This document shows, one piece after another, positions 1 through 9,162 of a stretch of DNA of 64,000 nt. Below the pieces are notes generated by a model. It did no database searches, was not told where the DNA came from, and was given only the letters and a program-made list of their open reading frames with translations. The DNA comes from Brevibacterium paucivorans (GTDB lineage Bacteria > Actinomycetota > Actinomycetes > Actinomycetales > Brevibacteriaceae), in the NCBI RefSeq assembly GCF_016907735.1, contig NZ_JAFBCP010000001.1, forward strand, positions 1,550,001-1,614,000, written 5' to 3'. The translations under genes were made by a program, and so were the position numbers. The stretch's first letter is position 1, and each line of letters opens with the position of its first letter.

Positions 1-234
1 GACAGGTTCCCATTTGTGTTCTTTTGTTCTGAATTGCAACCGTTGCTCGTTTTGCGCTGGCCACACCATGAGCGCTTGCCCGGTGCCTGCTGTTTCTTCG
101 ATCCGTTGCCACAGCAGCTCCCTGACTCGCGCACTCACGTTGCCAACGAAAACGCCTGCTGAAACCTCAAGCGCCCACTTGGTTAAGTCGCCTCGTAAGC
201 CGGTTGGGCATGACGAAAGCACAATGACAATCAT
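1..234 (-). CDS. cas2: CRISPR-associated endoribonuclease Cas2, type I-E (partial)
   Basis: This gene is cut by the left edge; about 78 N-terminal residues are visible. Reading from ATG, the protein starts MIVIVLSSCPTGLRGDLTKW and continues with VFVGNVSARVRELLW, a hallmark of the I-E (CasD-like) Cas2 family. Cas2 dimers bridge two Cas1 dimers in the complex that inserts new spacers. The start codon overlaps the cas1 stop by four bases (ATGA), so the two are translationally coupled. The usual I-E protein is roughly 95-115 residues, so only the C-terminal tail is missing. Identity follows from both sequence and its position last in the operon. Confidence 0.93.
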   Translation of the reverse strand, partial: MIVIVLSSCPTGLRGDLTKWALEVSAGVFVGNVSARVRELLWQRIEETAGTGQALMVWPAQNEQRLQFRTKEHKWEPV

Positions 235-1178
235 GAGAACCGCTCCCAATGGTTCTCGCCGCTGGGCAAACGCTGTTCGCCTCGACCAGACCACAGCGAC
301 AGCTCATCGTTGTAGAAGTACTCTGGTTCGTCTTCAACCTCGCTAGCTTCTAAAAACAACAACTGCAAGATTTTTACGAGCCTGTCCATCACGCCAGCCC
401 GCACTAAACGGTCACGAAGCAACGCCCTTACCGTACGATCTGGTTGACCGTCTGCATGCGCGACAGCATCAAACGCGGCCGGAATACTCGTCTCTGCTTT
501 CACTAGGTCAGCTACGTCATAAGTAAAACTCTGCGTGTTTCCAACGTGCACGAAACCGAGCCCAGGCGTCATTCCCAGTGCATTGATTACAGCTGTAACT
601 GTTCCGTATAGGCATGCATTCGCTGCTGACAGTGCGCGGTTAATGTCGTCCCCAGCGTCGAACGCCGTGGGGTCGAAGTCACGCCTATCCCACTCAACAC
701 CGGTCCGAGCGGACTCATTGCGGTAAAGCGCACGGACTCGAGCTCCTTCGCGCCCCCGCAACTGCTGCATCGTAAGTCCAGATACGTCTTCACCGGGAAA
801 CCGCAACTCATACATTTGCCTCGCGACACGCAAACGTTCTGACTGGTTTGAAAACGCTCGAGCTTGAGCTTCAAGCATCCGCGATGATCGGGCAAGGGGC
901 CGGCCGGTGGCATAGCATCGGACCGCCCCTTCCCCAATCCACGCAACGGTGACACCGCAGCTACCTAGCAACGCCACGGCTGCATGGGACGCACGAACCC
1001 CGGGCCCGATCAGTAGCGCCCCCACCATTGCAGCTGGAATGTGTACGGTGCCTTGCTGATCTGTTGCCGTAATTGCGTTCGAGTCACGATGTAAGACACA
1101 CCGCTCGACATACACAAACGACAGCCGATCACGAACTCTGCCTAGCTCCTTTACAGAAGGCGGAACGATCTCAGCCAT
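231..1178 (-). CDS. cas1: CRISPR-associated integrase Cas1, type I-E
   Basis: Cas1 is the catalytic subunit of the spacer-acquisition integrase. The I-E signature residues are visible: Glu in REGARVRALY, His in GFVHVG, and the acidic pair in YDVADLVK, which together bind the catalytic metal. The N-terminus PPSVKELGRVRDRLSFVYVE matches the start of I-E Cas1 proteins, so I chose the ATG giving MAEIVPPS (315 residues). An upstream in-frame ATG at 1211 would add 11 residues and overlap cas6e by 31 bases. With my start, cas6e ends two bases before cas1 begins. Neither start has a convincing ribosome binding site, as expected for coupled translation. Confidence 0.95.
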   Translation of the reverse strand: MAEIVPPSVKELGRVRDRLSFVYVERCVLHRDSNAITATDQQGTVHIPAAMVGALLIGPGVRASHAAVALLGSCGVTVAWIGEGAVRCYATGRPLARSSRMLEAQARAFSNQSERLRVARQMYELRFPGEDVSGLTMQQLRGREGARVRALYRNESARTGVEWDRRDFDPTAFDAGDDINRALSAANACLYGTVTAVINALGMTPGLGFVHVGNTQSFTYDVADLVKAETSIPAAFDAVAHADGQPDRTVRALLRDRLVRAGVMDRLVKILQLLFLEASEVEDEPEYFYNDELSLWSGRGEQRLPSGENHWERFS

Positions 1179-1180
1179 TG

Positions 1181-1891
1181 CTACACGCGAGCCAATGTCA
1201 TAAGACCGCATCCGTACGCTTTAGCTCTCCCCATTCCGTGACAAAGTGCGTGCCTTAACTGTTCGGCATCAGTTACCTCAAGAAGACCCTCGAACGTCGC
1301 CACCCGATGCACAACGCGGTCACGGCCTGCATGGCTGTTCTTCCGGTTGAACCGCAGTTCTTCACGACGCACAATGTTCACATTTGCTGGGATTCCGTTC
1401 AGCGAAGACTCTTCTCCCACCGCTGTGTTCTGATCATCATGGGTAGAATTTGCGATTCGAAAACCCCACCCTTCTACGCGGTCGAGAAACCACTGCATTT
1501 GGTGTTTCGCTGAAACATGCGGAACCTTGTGGCGTCTGCCCTGCTCGTCCTTGATCGCTTTCACCGGATTCAATGTCACTTTGAAAGCAAACTCCTGACC
1601 ACGCGTCAGACTGTCAAGGAGCCGGACGTAATCCGTAGTCTGGGCAGGGGCTGAAGGCCACCCAACTTGCTCCACAATGTGGTCGAGCCTGGGCAGTACA
1701 GGGGTAACTAAATACAGTGCTGTCTCGGTGTCATTGCGGTCAATTCTCCACAAGATTCGACCATCGTCAGAGCTTTGCAAGTGCGGTGGGACCGCCTTTG
1801 TCGCCATCCCGTGAGTGATATGTGGATCGGCCAGCATAGCGCGACTCTTCCGCAGCTCAGGATTAATCAGTACTTTGCTGAAATACATCAC
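1181..1891 (-). CDS. cas6e: CRISPR pre-crRNA endoribonuclease Cas6e (CasE/Cse3)
   Basis: Cas6e cuts the repeat RNA at the base of its hairpin and stays bound to the 3' handle of the crRNA in Cascade. The 236-residue protein begins MMYFSKVLINPELRKSRAML, the usual strand-1 motif of this family. It ends with the glycine-rich loop GMGRAKAYGCGLMTLARV, the family's best-conserved signature. His residues at about 24-28 (PHITHG) are candidates for the catalytic general acid/base known at this position in relatives. It overlaps cas5e by four bases (ATGA) and is followed directly by cas1. Confidence 0.93.
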   Translation of the reverse strand: MMYFSKVLINPELRKSRAMLADPHITHGMATKAVPPHLQSSDDGRILWRIDRNDTETALYLVTPVLPRLDHIVEQVGWPSAPAQTTDYVRLLDSLTRGQEFAFKVTLNPVKAIKDEQGRRHKVPHVSAKHQMQWFLDRVEGWGFRIANSTHDDQNTAVGEESSLNGIPANVNIVRREELRFNRKNSHAGRDRVVHRVATFEGLLEVTDAEQLRHALCHGMGRAKAYGCGLMTLARV

Positions 1892-2592
1892 GCCTCCTGC
1901 ACTGTCTGGAAAAACGGATCTGCGTACTTCACGCCTACGTCGTTGCGTACGAGCACTGGCTCCGGTCGCACCACTATTCGCGCGTCATACTTGCGATGGC
2001 GCGGATCAAAACTCACTGGAACGTCGTAGACTGACTCACCGATTTCACCTGGACGAGCATCACGAGCAATCGGCAATCGCACCTCTGTAGGAGCATTCTT
2101 GCGGTACTGCTCAGAGGCTTGCCACGGAGCGGCGGAAAGGTCACGTAAGACCTCCTCGGCATCACCCTTATCTACAAGGCCGCCTACCAGGTTCAGAGGC
2201 GCGGGGCATGAACGCCGTCCCATATAGAGCGGAAACTTGGGCTCTCTGAGTGCATCTGACAGGCCGGCTACGAGCTCGTCGTTACCCGTAACAGTGGCCA
2301 CATAAGCGGCATCAGACCGGTAGTGACGCCACGAAAGGTTCGAGCTCTGGGAGCGCGGAGCGCGTGCAGTGTGGAAGTCTTCGACTAGCTCACCTGGCAT
2401 GTCGACTCGCACTGCCAAAGAAAGTGCTGCCAAGTCGTCAAGAGATGCTTCACGAGGTCGTCCTTGCGCTGCTGCCAGCAGTCCAAGCACGCCTGATTTG
2501 CTGGGCTCTGTTTGCGTCGAGCGTCGACTAAACCGTGATCCCACCCCCCACGACTGCAGTGGACCACTGAGGTTGAGTACAAGAGTTTTCAT
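1888..2592 (-). CDS. cas5: Cascade subunit Cas5e (CasD)
   Basis: Cas5e caps the 5' handle of the crRNA in the Cascade complex. The diagnostic N-terminus MKTLVLNLSGPLQSWG, followed by SRFSRRSTQTEPSKSGVLGL, is typical of I-E Cas5. That motif fixes the start at the ATG one base after the cas7 stop, giving 234 residues. A longer in-frame reading of 23 extra residues into cas7 is not supported. A central VATVTGNDELVAGL stretch and the C-terminal SVYDVPVSFDPRHRKYDAR region also fit the family. Strand and spacing place it in the same transcript as the other cas genes. Confidence 0.93.
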   Translation of the reverse strand: MKTLVLNLSGPLQSWGVGSRFSRRSTQTEPSKSGVLGLLAAAQGRPREASLDDLAALSLAVRVDMPGELVEDFHTARAPRSQSSNLSWRHYRSDAAYVATVTGNDELVAGLSDALREPKFPLYMGRRSCPAPLNLVGGLVDKGDAEEVLRDLSAAPWQASEQYRKNAPTEVRLPIARDARPGEIGESVYDVPVSFDPRHRKYDARIVVRPEPVLVRNDVGVKYADPFFQTVQEA

Positions 2593-2593
2593 C

Positions 2594-3736
2594 TTACTCA
2601 CCAGCGCGGTCGTTAAGTACCTCAGCAACCGTTTGCGAAATGTCAGCGATGAGCGCTTCAAAGTTCGTTGACTCGCCGAGGTCGTTCAAGCTTTCGTTGG
2701 TTGCGTCAGGGGCGATGTACCACGAGTGGCTTGGCACGTAACCGTATAGGTGTGAGACCTGCTGTGCTTCTTTGGCCATTGCACGACCAGCCTTTGTGGC
2801 GGTGCTTTCGTCTCCGTCGGGTTTGATTGCAAGTTCGAAAGCGTTGACATAACTGACCGGACGCTTCCGTACGGCTACGCTCACTACGTCAGGAAGTGTG
2901 TGTGCTGCAAAGGAATTCTGGTAGCCAGTTGGCAGAGATTGGATGAAGGTGCGGGCGTACGCTTCCACTGCGCGCAGTGTCGCCTCGACGGAGCCGAGGT
3001 TGTGCACGAGCTGGTCAATATTCAACGTTGAATAACGGTAGAACGTTGACGACATCATTTCGATAGTGCCCATCATGCCTGCGCCGGTTTCTTCTTCTCG
3101 CTCACTTACATCATCGACCGCAGTAAAGAAGTCGAAGTCTGGCTGAGCTTCGGTAACCCCAATCGCGTGTGCTGTCTGGACAGCAGCATCAACGTTAAGT
3201 GAAGCGTCATCAGCGAGCATGCGGCCAAACAAGGACACGTCTACGGCATGCTCTGTGTCAATGATTTCCACAACCTCTTTTTTGCTGAATGCTTCCCCAT
3301 TTTTCTTCACAATGGCATCTGCGAGGCGGTCGAGCTGGTGATTGCCGATGAATACGAGGTAACCAGTTTGTTCGGCGGTAGGAGCGCTGTCTTCGTCGTC
3401 GCTCTTCGCGCTTGGTTTGGGAACCGTTAGCTTCAACCCTGCTTTCTTGAATGCGTCGGCTGCCCGTTTCTGTGCGTCTTCCAGACTCACATCTGGGTTG
3501 AGTTTAATAACTCGGTCTGCAACCTCGGCGGCGATCTGCTTAGTGCGGATGCCCAGCTGTGAATCGTCGAGCAAGTCTTTGAAATCACGCCGTTGTGCTG
3601 ATTTCAATGCTTGTGAAGAAATCCTTTGGCGCCGTTTTCCACCAAAAACGGCGCTCTTGGGTGCACCGTCTTCTCCTCGGTTGATGTTTGAAGGAGGAAG
3701 GGTTTGAAGTGCGTGAAAGTCGATAAAAGTAGTCAT
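2594..3736 (-). CDS. cas7: Cascade backbone subunit Cas7e (CasC/Cse4)
   Basis: Cas7e polymerises along the crRNA (six copies in known I-E Cascades) and forms the backbone of the surveillance complex. The 380-residue sequence starts with FIDFHALQTLPPSNINRGEDG and GGKRRQRISSQALK, both conserved in Cse4 proteins. Further family segments are GMMGTIEMMSSTFYRYSTLN and the C-terminal YVPSHSWYIAP. A GAAAGGT ribosome binding site stands six to ten bases upstream of the ATG. A 26-base gap separates it from cse2, the largest gap inside the operon, which suits a gene that must be made in excess. Confidence 0.95.
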   Translation of the reverse strand: MTTFIDFHALQTLPPSNINRGEDGAPKSAVFGGKRRQRISSQALKSAQRRDFKDLLDDSQLGIRTKQIAAEVADRVIKLNPDVSLEDAQKRAADAFKKAGLKLTVPKPSAKSDDEDSAPTAEQTGYLVFIGNHQLDRLADAIVKKNGEAFSKKEVVEIIDTEHAVDVSLFGRMLADDASLNVDAAVQTAHAIGVTEAQPDFDFFTAVDDVSEREEETGAGMMGTIEMMSSTFYRYSTLNIDQLVHNLGSVEATLRAVEAYARTFIQSLPTGYQNSFAAHTLPDVVSVAVRKRPVSYVNAFELAIKPDGDESTATKAGRAMAKEAQQVSHLYGYVPSHSWYIAPDATNESLNDLGESTNFEALIADISQTVAEVLNDRAGE

Positions 3737-3762
3737 TTTTGAGGTACCTTTCTTTTCTTGTG

Positions 3763-4356
3763 TTACTTAGATTCGTTCTTTGGAGTAAAAGCGTAGGACT
3801 GGTAGAACTGTCGCCCCCATTCGCGCTGTATACCGGGCCGACTGTCTGTGCGCTGTAGGTGTACGAGGTCGTTTGCGAATCGCCCATAATCGAAACCGAT
3901 GCCGTCAGTACTGAGAAGGCCGACGAGCGAGCGAAGGTGATAGCGCTGAGCATCAAATGTTGTGGCTGTGAGAACGGCATCAAACCGCCTCTTCATGGAT
4001 GCCGTCCGCTGACGAACAAGCTGTCCCGTGGCCTTTGCGAACGGTATTCCTGGCACGTGCATGGGAGTGTTCTTTCCACGTTGATGCACGGCATAAAGTG
4101 TTAACGCGGTGAAAGCTGCCAGTTCGCTGTAGTTGGGTTTGTCAGATGTTCCGGTCCACCGCTCTGGTACAGCTTCCATAGTCATAAACCAGACGTGTGG
4201 ATTGATACCCGGTTCTTCGTCTACGGCTTTGCGAAGTTCTGCAAGCGCACCGCGTGCGCTGGGGACTCCTGCCAGGTATTGCGCCTGTAGCTTGTAGATC
4301 TGTTCGCTGACACGTGACTGCAATGAGTCATCTTTATCTTGGTGCTGCATTCTCAT
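3763..4356 (-). CDS. cse2: Cascade small subunit Cse2 (CasB)
   Basis: Cse2 forms a dimer on the belly of Cascade that stabilises the displaced strand of the R-loop. The protein is 197 residues, mostly predicted helical and rich in Arg and Gln. Recognisable family features include the N-terminal ALAELRKAV segment, LTLYAVHQRG, and LVGLLSTDGIGFDYGRFANDL near residue 150. The TGATG junction with cse1 means the start codon shares one base with the preceding stop. A second in-frame ATG two codons downstream could also be used. This is the least conserved Cascade protein, so identity rests partly on operon position. Confidence 0.9.
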   Translation of the reverse strand: MRMQHQDKDDSLQSRVSEQIYKLQAQYLAGVPSARGALAELRKAVDEEPGINPHVWFMTMEAVPERWTGTSDKPNYSELAAFTALTLYAVHQRGKNTPMHVPGIPFAKATGQLVRQRTASMKRRFDAVLTATTFDAQRYHLRSLVGLLSTDGIGFDYGRFANDLVHLQRTDSRPGIQREWGRQFYQSYAFTPKNESK

Positions 4357-5999
4357 CAGTCCTCATTCTTTTGTGTTAGAGGTTTTTCAACTTGTGTAAG
4401 CTCTCGGATTCTTGCGCGAATCCACAGTTCGTACCGTGCGGCATTGTGAAGTGTTTCGTTACCGTTTTCATCGGTAATAACTACTCCAATAGCTGCTCTA
4501 GGTCCGGCTGCTTCAACTGCGGCTCGGACTGTTTCAAGCGTCACTGTTCTAACAATTTCAAGCCATCGTTTGAGTGCTTCTTCGGCGTCAAAACCAAGGT
4601 TGAGGGTCGAAAGCCAGTGCGTGAACTCAGCTTCTAGTCGGGACATCCACGCCCCTAGAGGAGCTTCGAAGTCGTGGTCAGAAGAGCCACCTAAACTGTG
4701 CTCTAAACCGCGGTAGAACCACCGCAAATTGCCACGAAGTTTGAAAACGATGTCGATCGCTTCAAGAGCACTTTGACGCAGACGCTGTCCGTCGTGTGTG
4801 AGCAATCCCAGATGGATAGGAAGCGTTTCTGAGATTTCATCTGCGAACGAAGACTGTTGCGCGCCATACGTCATCCCCACTAGCCACAGTCCCACGAGTT
4901 TGCCGGCATATGCCTCACCTATCGCAGCTCCAACCTCGCCTCTCAACTGTTCAACCGCAGGCGCCACTTTGTCATTCTGCTGTTGCCCACCGCTCATCAA
5001 AGTCGCTTGTACGCCTCGCCATACTGTTAAGTCGGGGTCCAGGTCTCGCGCAAAGTAGACATCGACGCCCTTTTTCGACTTTGCTTTTGAGTAACGCTGG
5101 GCGGAGTAGGGCTCACCAAAGCAGTTTTGTGGATTAATACGGTCACCATTTGCGATGAGTACCTCATTCACTGTGGTGCCGTCTGCCGACAGAAAGAGGC
5201 GAATGCGACGCTGTTGCCACGTGAGAATATCTACAACCCCGTTAGGCTCAGTGAAGTCCGCCAATGTGCGCGGGTGTGCAGTATCTGGTTCTCTTTCCCA
5301 CGGTGCTAAATCTTGCGCAATCGCGGATGTGCCATCGGGGAAAATTGCCCTAACTGGCAGGTTGAGAAGTAAAAGGTCTTTGAGCGTAGCTCCGGTAAGT
5401 ACGGTATGACCTAGATTCCCTGCCCATCCGGGGCCAATTGGGTAACCTTTTCCACCCTTAATCCGTGGGTCGCCTTCGACGCCTGTCTTGATTCCAGAAA
5501 AGTCATAAGCTTGTCGGTGCACTAACAAACGTGCTGCTAAATCAAGGGGGAGCTGGTTGGCGGTTTCGCGTGTTTGAGTGGAAAAAAGAGAAGGACCAGC
5601 GTCGGGCACGAGCTCTGCTGCTGACTTGTACTCGCCCTTTTTCGTGTGGAGATCAGCCACTTGGAAGAACGGGGTGACTGGCGAAATCAGCCAGAACCTG
5701 TCTCGGTGTTCCTCTAGGTACGCGCAAACTTCGTCACCCATTTCGGCGTCGTCGGAGACCGCCTCCCACAGTTCTTTTTCGGAAAGGTCTGCCCATGCGT
5801 CGAACTGCCGGATCGTCTGAATACAGATGGTCATGAGAAGACGGAAAATAGCGACGTTTTGAGTCGGCGTCTCTCCGTCGAACGTCGCGAGCTTGTCCCA
5901 CCTCTTAAATAATTCTTTGAGGCCCACGACCTCGGCGTCTCCGTGCAGGGTTCTCACTTTTATCCATGGCTCATCCAGCAGGTTAAATGTCGGTTTCAT
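4356..5999 (-). CDS. cse1: Cascade large subunit Cse1 (CasA/Cas8e)
   Basis: Cse1 reads the PAM next to the protospacer and recruits Cas3. The 547-residue protein opens with FNLLDEPWIKVRTLHGDAEVVG and LKELF, the usual start of the family. It contains SLFSTQTRETANQLPLDLAARLL and KGGKGYPIGPGWAGNLGHTVL, the glycine-rich region that lies near the PAM-reading loops. The C-terminal four-helix bundle region begins around residue 400 (FKLRGNLRWFYRGLEHSLGG). Its start overlaps the cas3 stop by four bases. No frameshift or truncation is seen. Confidence 0.94.
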   Translation of the reverse strand: MKPTFNLLDEPWIKVRTLHGDAEVVGLKELFKRWDKLATFDGETPTQNVAIFRLLMTICIQTIRQFDAWADLSEKELWEAVSDDAEMGDEVCAYLEEHRDRFWLISPVTPFFQVADLHTKKGEYKSAAELVPDAGPSLFSTQTRETANQLPLDLAARLLVHRQAYDFSGIKTGVEGDPRIKGGKGYPIGPGWAGNLGHTVLTGATLKDLLLLNLPVRAIFPDGTSAIAQDLAPWEREPDTAHPRTLADFTEPNGVVDILTWQQRRIRLFLSADGTTVNEVLIANGDRINPQNCFGEPYSAQRYSKAKSKKGVDVYFARDLDPDLTVWRGVQATLMSGGQQQNDKVAPAVEQLRGEVGAAIGEAYAGKLVGLWLVGMTYGAQQSSFADEISETLPIHLGLLTHDGQRLRQSALEAIDIVFKLRGNLRWFYRGLEHSLGGSSDHDFEAPLGAWMSRLEAEFTHWLSTLNLGFDAEEALKRWLEIVRTVTLETVRAAVEAAGPRAAIGVVITDENGNETLHNAARYELWIRARIRELTQVEKPLTQKNED

Positions 6000-8900
6000 G
6001 AAAGATCGCCTCCGCAGTCGTAGGGATAGTCGAGGTGTTCGTCATAGAAATCTCCTTCGGGTGCTCGCGTTACAAAATCAAACTCATTAACGTGATCAGG
6101 TTGGACGAATCCAGTAGCAGGTAGATAAAAGAAGTTTCGGCCCAAGAGTTGTCCGCTGAAATCATGTCCGACGCGCAGCAATAGCTGGCCTCTCAGACGA
6201 AAATCGTCTTGCCACGCGGCAACGCCTTGTGCCTCTAATTCGTCAATCGCAGGATCAATAGACCACTCGGGCACTAGCCAGTGCGGAATCTTGACTACTG
6301 ATTCGGCGAGCAGACGGGAAATTTTCCGAGGTGGCAGTTGGGTTTCGCTTAGTGGCACCAGTTCTGTTTCGTTGTCGAGTAGCCATGGCAACGGGTAAAT
6401 GTATCCGTCGTTTTCCCAAAGCAGGATTGCTTCCAGCGTAGGCTGGATATCGCGCACACTTGCGACGGCTTTACGTTGATCTCGATCAGCATCGAGCTTG
6501 CTAGCAGAGCCAAGCGCTTGTGTCAGATCAGCTCCAGCTTTCCGCGGAGTCGGCATCTGAAACTTTTCCGCGCGTACTCGTGCTTCCTTCTTATCGTGGT
6601 CGTAGGCTTTCTTGGCCTCTTCAAAACGAGTGGCCCACACTTCTGGAATGTCTGGTGTATGCGTATAGACGGCTTCAATTTTCGGATAAAGGTCGTGCCT
6701 AATGCACCAAGGGGAACCGTTAACGTGAGTACGCAGAACAGCAGCTGTGGCGAGGAGCAAGTACTGCCCATAAATTTTCTGTGCACCTGATTCGAATTCT
6801 GGAACGGTGGCAGACGAAATTCCATCGCGGTCGAGTCCTCGCACTAGCATTTCGGGTTCTCGCAAGGTCAGGGGCCGGTCGTGCGCAGGTCTCCCATGAC
6901 GATGGAGTCGTCCAGCACGTTGGGCCAACAGGTCAACCGGCGCGAAGTCTGAAACTAGCAGGTCGAAGTCGACGTCAAGAGACTGCTCTAACACCTGTGT
7001 GCCAACCACAAGGCGCCGGAAAGGCCGTTGAGTTTGTGCGTCAGAAGGTTGCCTGCGCCCATTTTTACCGAGGTCGTTTACAAGTTGGCGTTCAAGGCTC
7101 GATCTTTCGGCGATGGTAAGTTGCGAATGAAGCAATACGACATCTTCGCCGTATTCCTTCCTGAGCGCAGAGAACGCTTGTTGTGCCCTAGAGACGGTGT
7201 TGCATACAACTCCCACAACCCCTCCGTCCCTTAGCCGGGTGGAAAGCGCGGACTGCAAATCCTCCAATGAGTCTTCAAGAGTCGTCAGGCGTACCTCTCT
7301 GGACTTCTTTTCAGCCTCGACGGGCATACGTTTTGTGCCAGCCTGTGAGGTGACGGAAACTGATGGGAAAGTGAACGTTTCAGTCGGTTGGGGCAGTTCA
7401 ACCTTTCGTTTCACCCGCTTGCCCTGCGTGGGCTTTTTCTGCTCGACTCCCTCCGTATAAGCTTTCTCAAATTCAGACTGAACCGACGACGCGAGGGTCG
7501 CAGACAACAAGATGACGCTGGTTCCGTGAGCTGCGAGCCATGTGAGGGTTTTCTCCAGGTACGAGCGGGTGTAGTGGTCATACGAGTGAACCTCGTCAAT
7601 GATGACGATTTTCCCCGCAAGTCCAAAATGCCTGAGCGCGACGTACCTGCTTTGGAGCGCCAGCATGAGGACTTGATCTACCGTCGAAACAGTAAATTCA
7701 GAAAGTAGCCCTTTACGCCCGCTGAACCATTGATGGGCAATCACTTCATCATGGTCGGTCCCGTCACTAATCGCACGTGTGCGATGGATGAGCGACTCAA
7801 ACTCAGGACTCAAATGCGCGTTTGAGTGCATGAGGCGAAGAGAATGTGGTGACTCTTGATCCAGCGACTCCACCCAGTGAGTAATGCGGGGCAACATTGC
7901 ATTTGAGGTCACTTGGCTAGGCAAAGCGAAGGCAGTTCCACCTGCGCCCGTATGCCCCGCTGAAATTTCGGCTGCGAGTAGCGCGGCCTCAGTCTTCCCT
8001 CGCCCCATTTCGTCGCAAATGATGAATAGCGCGGGTCCCGTTTGTTCCATAGCTGCTTCAACTGCGACCTGCTGACACTCACGCAGATGAGAGCCTTGGG
8101 GCCACCCAAACCGTCGTTCAAATGGTGGCACGGCGTCGCGTTTTGCTCTCCACGGAGGTGTAAGAGCAAGCTGTTCCAAAGCATCGCTTGCGCGTGACTG
8201 GTCGGATGTGTGGCGCCCACTTTCGGTAAGTTCGAACAGTTCTTGGTTCGACGCGATCCAGTCTGCAATGCTTACGAGCCCGGCCAAAAGCATCTGGTCG
8301 GTGATGTCTAGACCGCCTTGGTTCAGAACCTGTGCAAGCGCCGAAGTTGCCTGTGTGCGTTCGAGGATGTCCTCGACGAGTTCGCTCCATGCGTGTGCCC
8401 ATACGGGGCCATGACGGTCAAGGTACTGGTTAACGGTAGTTAGACGTTCACCACCTAATGGGCCGTCATGCATGGGTAGTTCGCTGGGGCGGCCATGATG
8501 AGCGCCAGCCGCCGAGGTGAGAGTGCAGATCGCTGTGTACTCAGCCTCAGGGAATATGCGGGCGAGCTCTCGTCTGAGAATGGCGTCAGAGGCCAAACTG
8601 TGTGGCGGTTTAAAGGCAGGGTTCACAAAAGGGGTGAAACTGTCGTGTGACATAGCGCGCCGAGCTTGATTCGCCAACCACTCCAGTTCGGGGACGTCCG
8701 CAATTTGATCCGTAAACGTTTTTGTCGCTTTACCGGCATCATGCGTTCCCGTGAGAAATCCGATCAGGGACGTAAGTTGTTTTTGAGTGAGTCGGTTTTT
8801 CCGGCAAAGGCGCTCACGTACTGACTCCGGAATCCAAGAAGCAGAAAGGGTCATACCTACATCTGCGCTGTCACGCAAATGCTGTGGAACCGAAAGCCAA

Positions 8901-9034
8901 AGAGACTCGCGCAGGTGTGCGAATGACGGGTCAGCACTATTGAAGGTCTTAGCCCAAAGCAAAAGCGCTGGACTCGTAGGGGATAGTGCCACATCTGCCT
9001 CCGGTTGCTTCGTTTCCGGGATGTTTAGAATCAT
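5996..9034 (-). CDS. cas3: CRISPR-associated helicase-nuclease Cas3, type I-E
   Basis: Cas3 unwinds and shreds the target DNA once Cascade has formed an R-loop. Domains in order: an N-terminal HD nuclease (LTGTHDAGKATKTF, then AAGAHHGRPSE), and a superfamily 2 helicase with Walker A DEMGRGKTEA, DExH box IIDEVHSYD, LLSATL, and motif VI QRAGRLHRHGR. A C-terminal accessory domain follows. I chose the first ATG (1012 residues); a TTG eleven codons upstream (9067) is also open. Neither has a good ribosome binding site. The A+T-rich TAAATT at about 9090 on the minus strand may be the -10 element for the operon. All catalytic motifs look intact. Confidence 0.94.
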   Translation of the reverse strand: MILNIPETKQPEADVALSPTSPALLLWAKTFNSADPSFAHLRESLWLSVPQHLRDSADVGMTLSASWIPESVRERLCRKNRLTQKQLTSLIGFLTGTHDAGKATKTFTDQIADVPELEWLANQARRAMSHDSFTPFVNPAFKPPHSLASDAILRRELARIFPEAEYTAICTLTSAAGAHHGRPSELPMHDGPLGGERLTTVNQYLDRHGPVWAHAWSELVEDILERTQATSALAQVLNQGGLDITDQMLLAGLVSIADWIASNQELFELTESGRHTSDQSRASDALEQLALTPPWRAKRDAVPPFERRFGWPQGSHLRECQQVAVEAAMEQTGPALFIICDEMGRGKTEAALLAAEISAGHTGAGGTAFALPSQVTSNAMLPRITHWVESLDQESPHSLRLMHSNAHLSPEFESLIHRTRAISDGTDHDEVIAHQWFSGRKGLLSEFTVSTVDQVLMLALQSRYVALRHFGLAGKIVIIDEVHSYDHYTRSYLEKTLTWLAAHGTSVILLSATLASSVQSEFEKAYTEGVEQKKPTQGKRVKRKVELPQPTETFTFPSVSVTSQAGTKRMPVEAEKKSREVRLTTLEDSLEDLQSALSTRLRDGGVVGVVCNTVSRAQQAFSALRKEYGEDVVLLHSQLTIAERSSLERQLVNDLGKNGRRQPSDAQTQRPFRRLVVGTQVLEQSLDVDFDLLVSDFAPVDLLAQRAGRLHRHGRPAHDRPLTLREPEMLVRGLDRDGISSATVPEFESGAQKIYGQYLLLATAAVLRTHVNGSPWCIRHDLYPKIEAVYTHTPDIPEVWATRFEEAKKAYDHDKKEARVRAEKFQMPTPRKAGADLTQALGSASKLDADRDQRKAVASVRDIQPTLEAILLWENDGYIYPLPWLLDNETELVPLSETQLPPRKISRLLAESVVKIPHWLVPEWSIDPAIDELEAQGVAAWQDDFRLRGQLLLRVGHDFSGQLLGRNFFYLPATGFVQPDHVNEFDFVTRAPEGDFYDEHLDYPYDCGGDLS

Positions 9035-9135
9035 CGTACACCAAACATTGATATTGGACTTCGTCAAACACTAAAGAGTTAAAAAATAATTTAGTTCGAG
9101 GTTACCGCATGACTTGAACCGGAAACGAAATGCGA

Positions 9136-9162
9136 ACGGGCGCCTTGAAAGTAGGCGCCCGT
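9136..9162. repeat. Perfect 9-bp inverted repeat (hairpin) upstream of cas3
   Basis: ACGGGCGCC and GGCGCCCGT form a perfect nine-base-pair stem around a nine-base loop (TTGAAAGTA). It sits between the divergent cas3 and def genes. No T-run follows on either strand, so it does not look like an intrinsic terminator. It is directly joined to the CRISPR-repeat-like hairpin that follows. Confidence 0.6.

Noticed and set aside
1-9034. Depletion of the ACCTCGG heptamer in the cas operon as a sign of recent transfer
   Set aside because: A recount gave at least seven copies in 9 kb (for example 2676, 2994, 3522, 5929, 6326, 7068, 8512), similar to the rest of the window.
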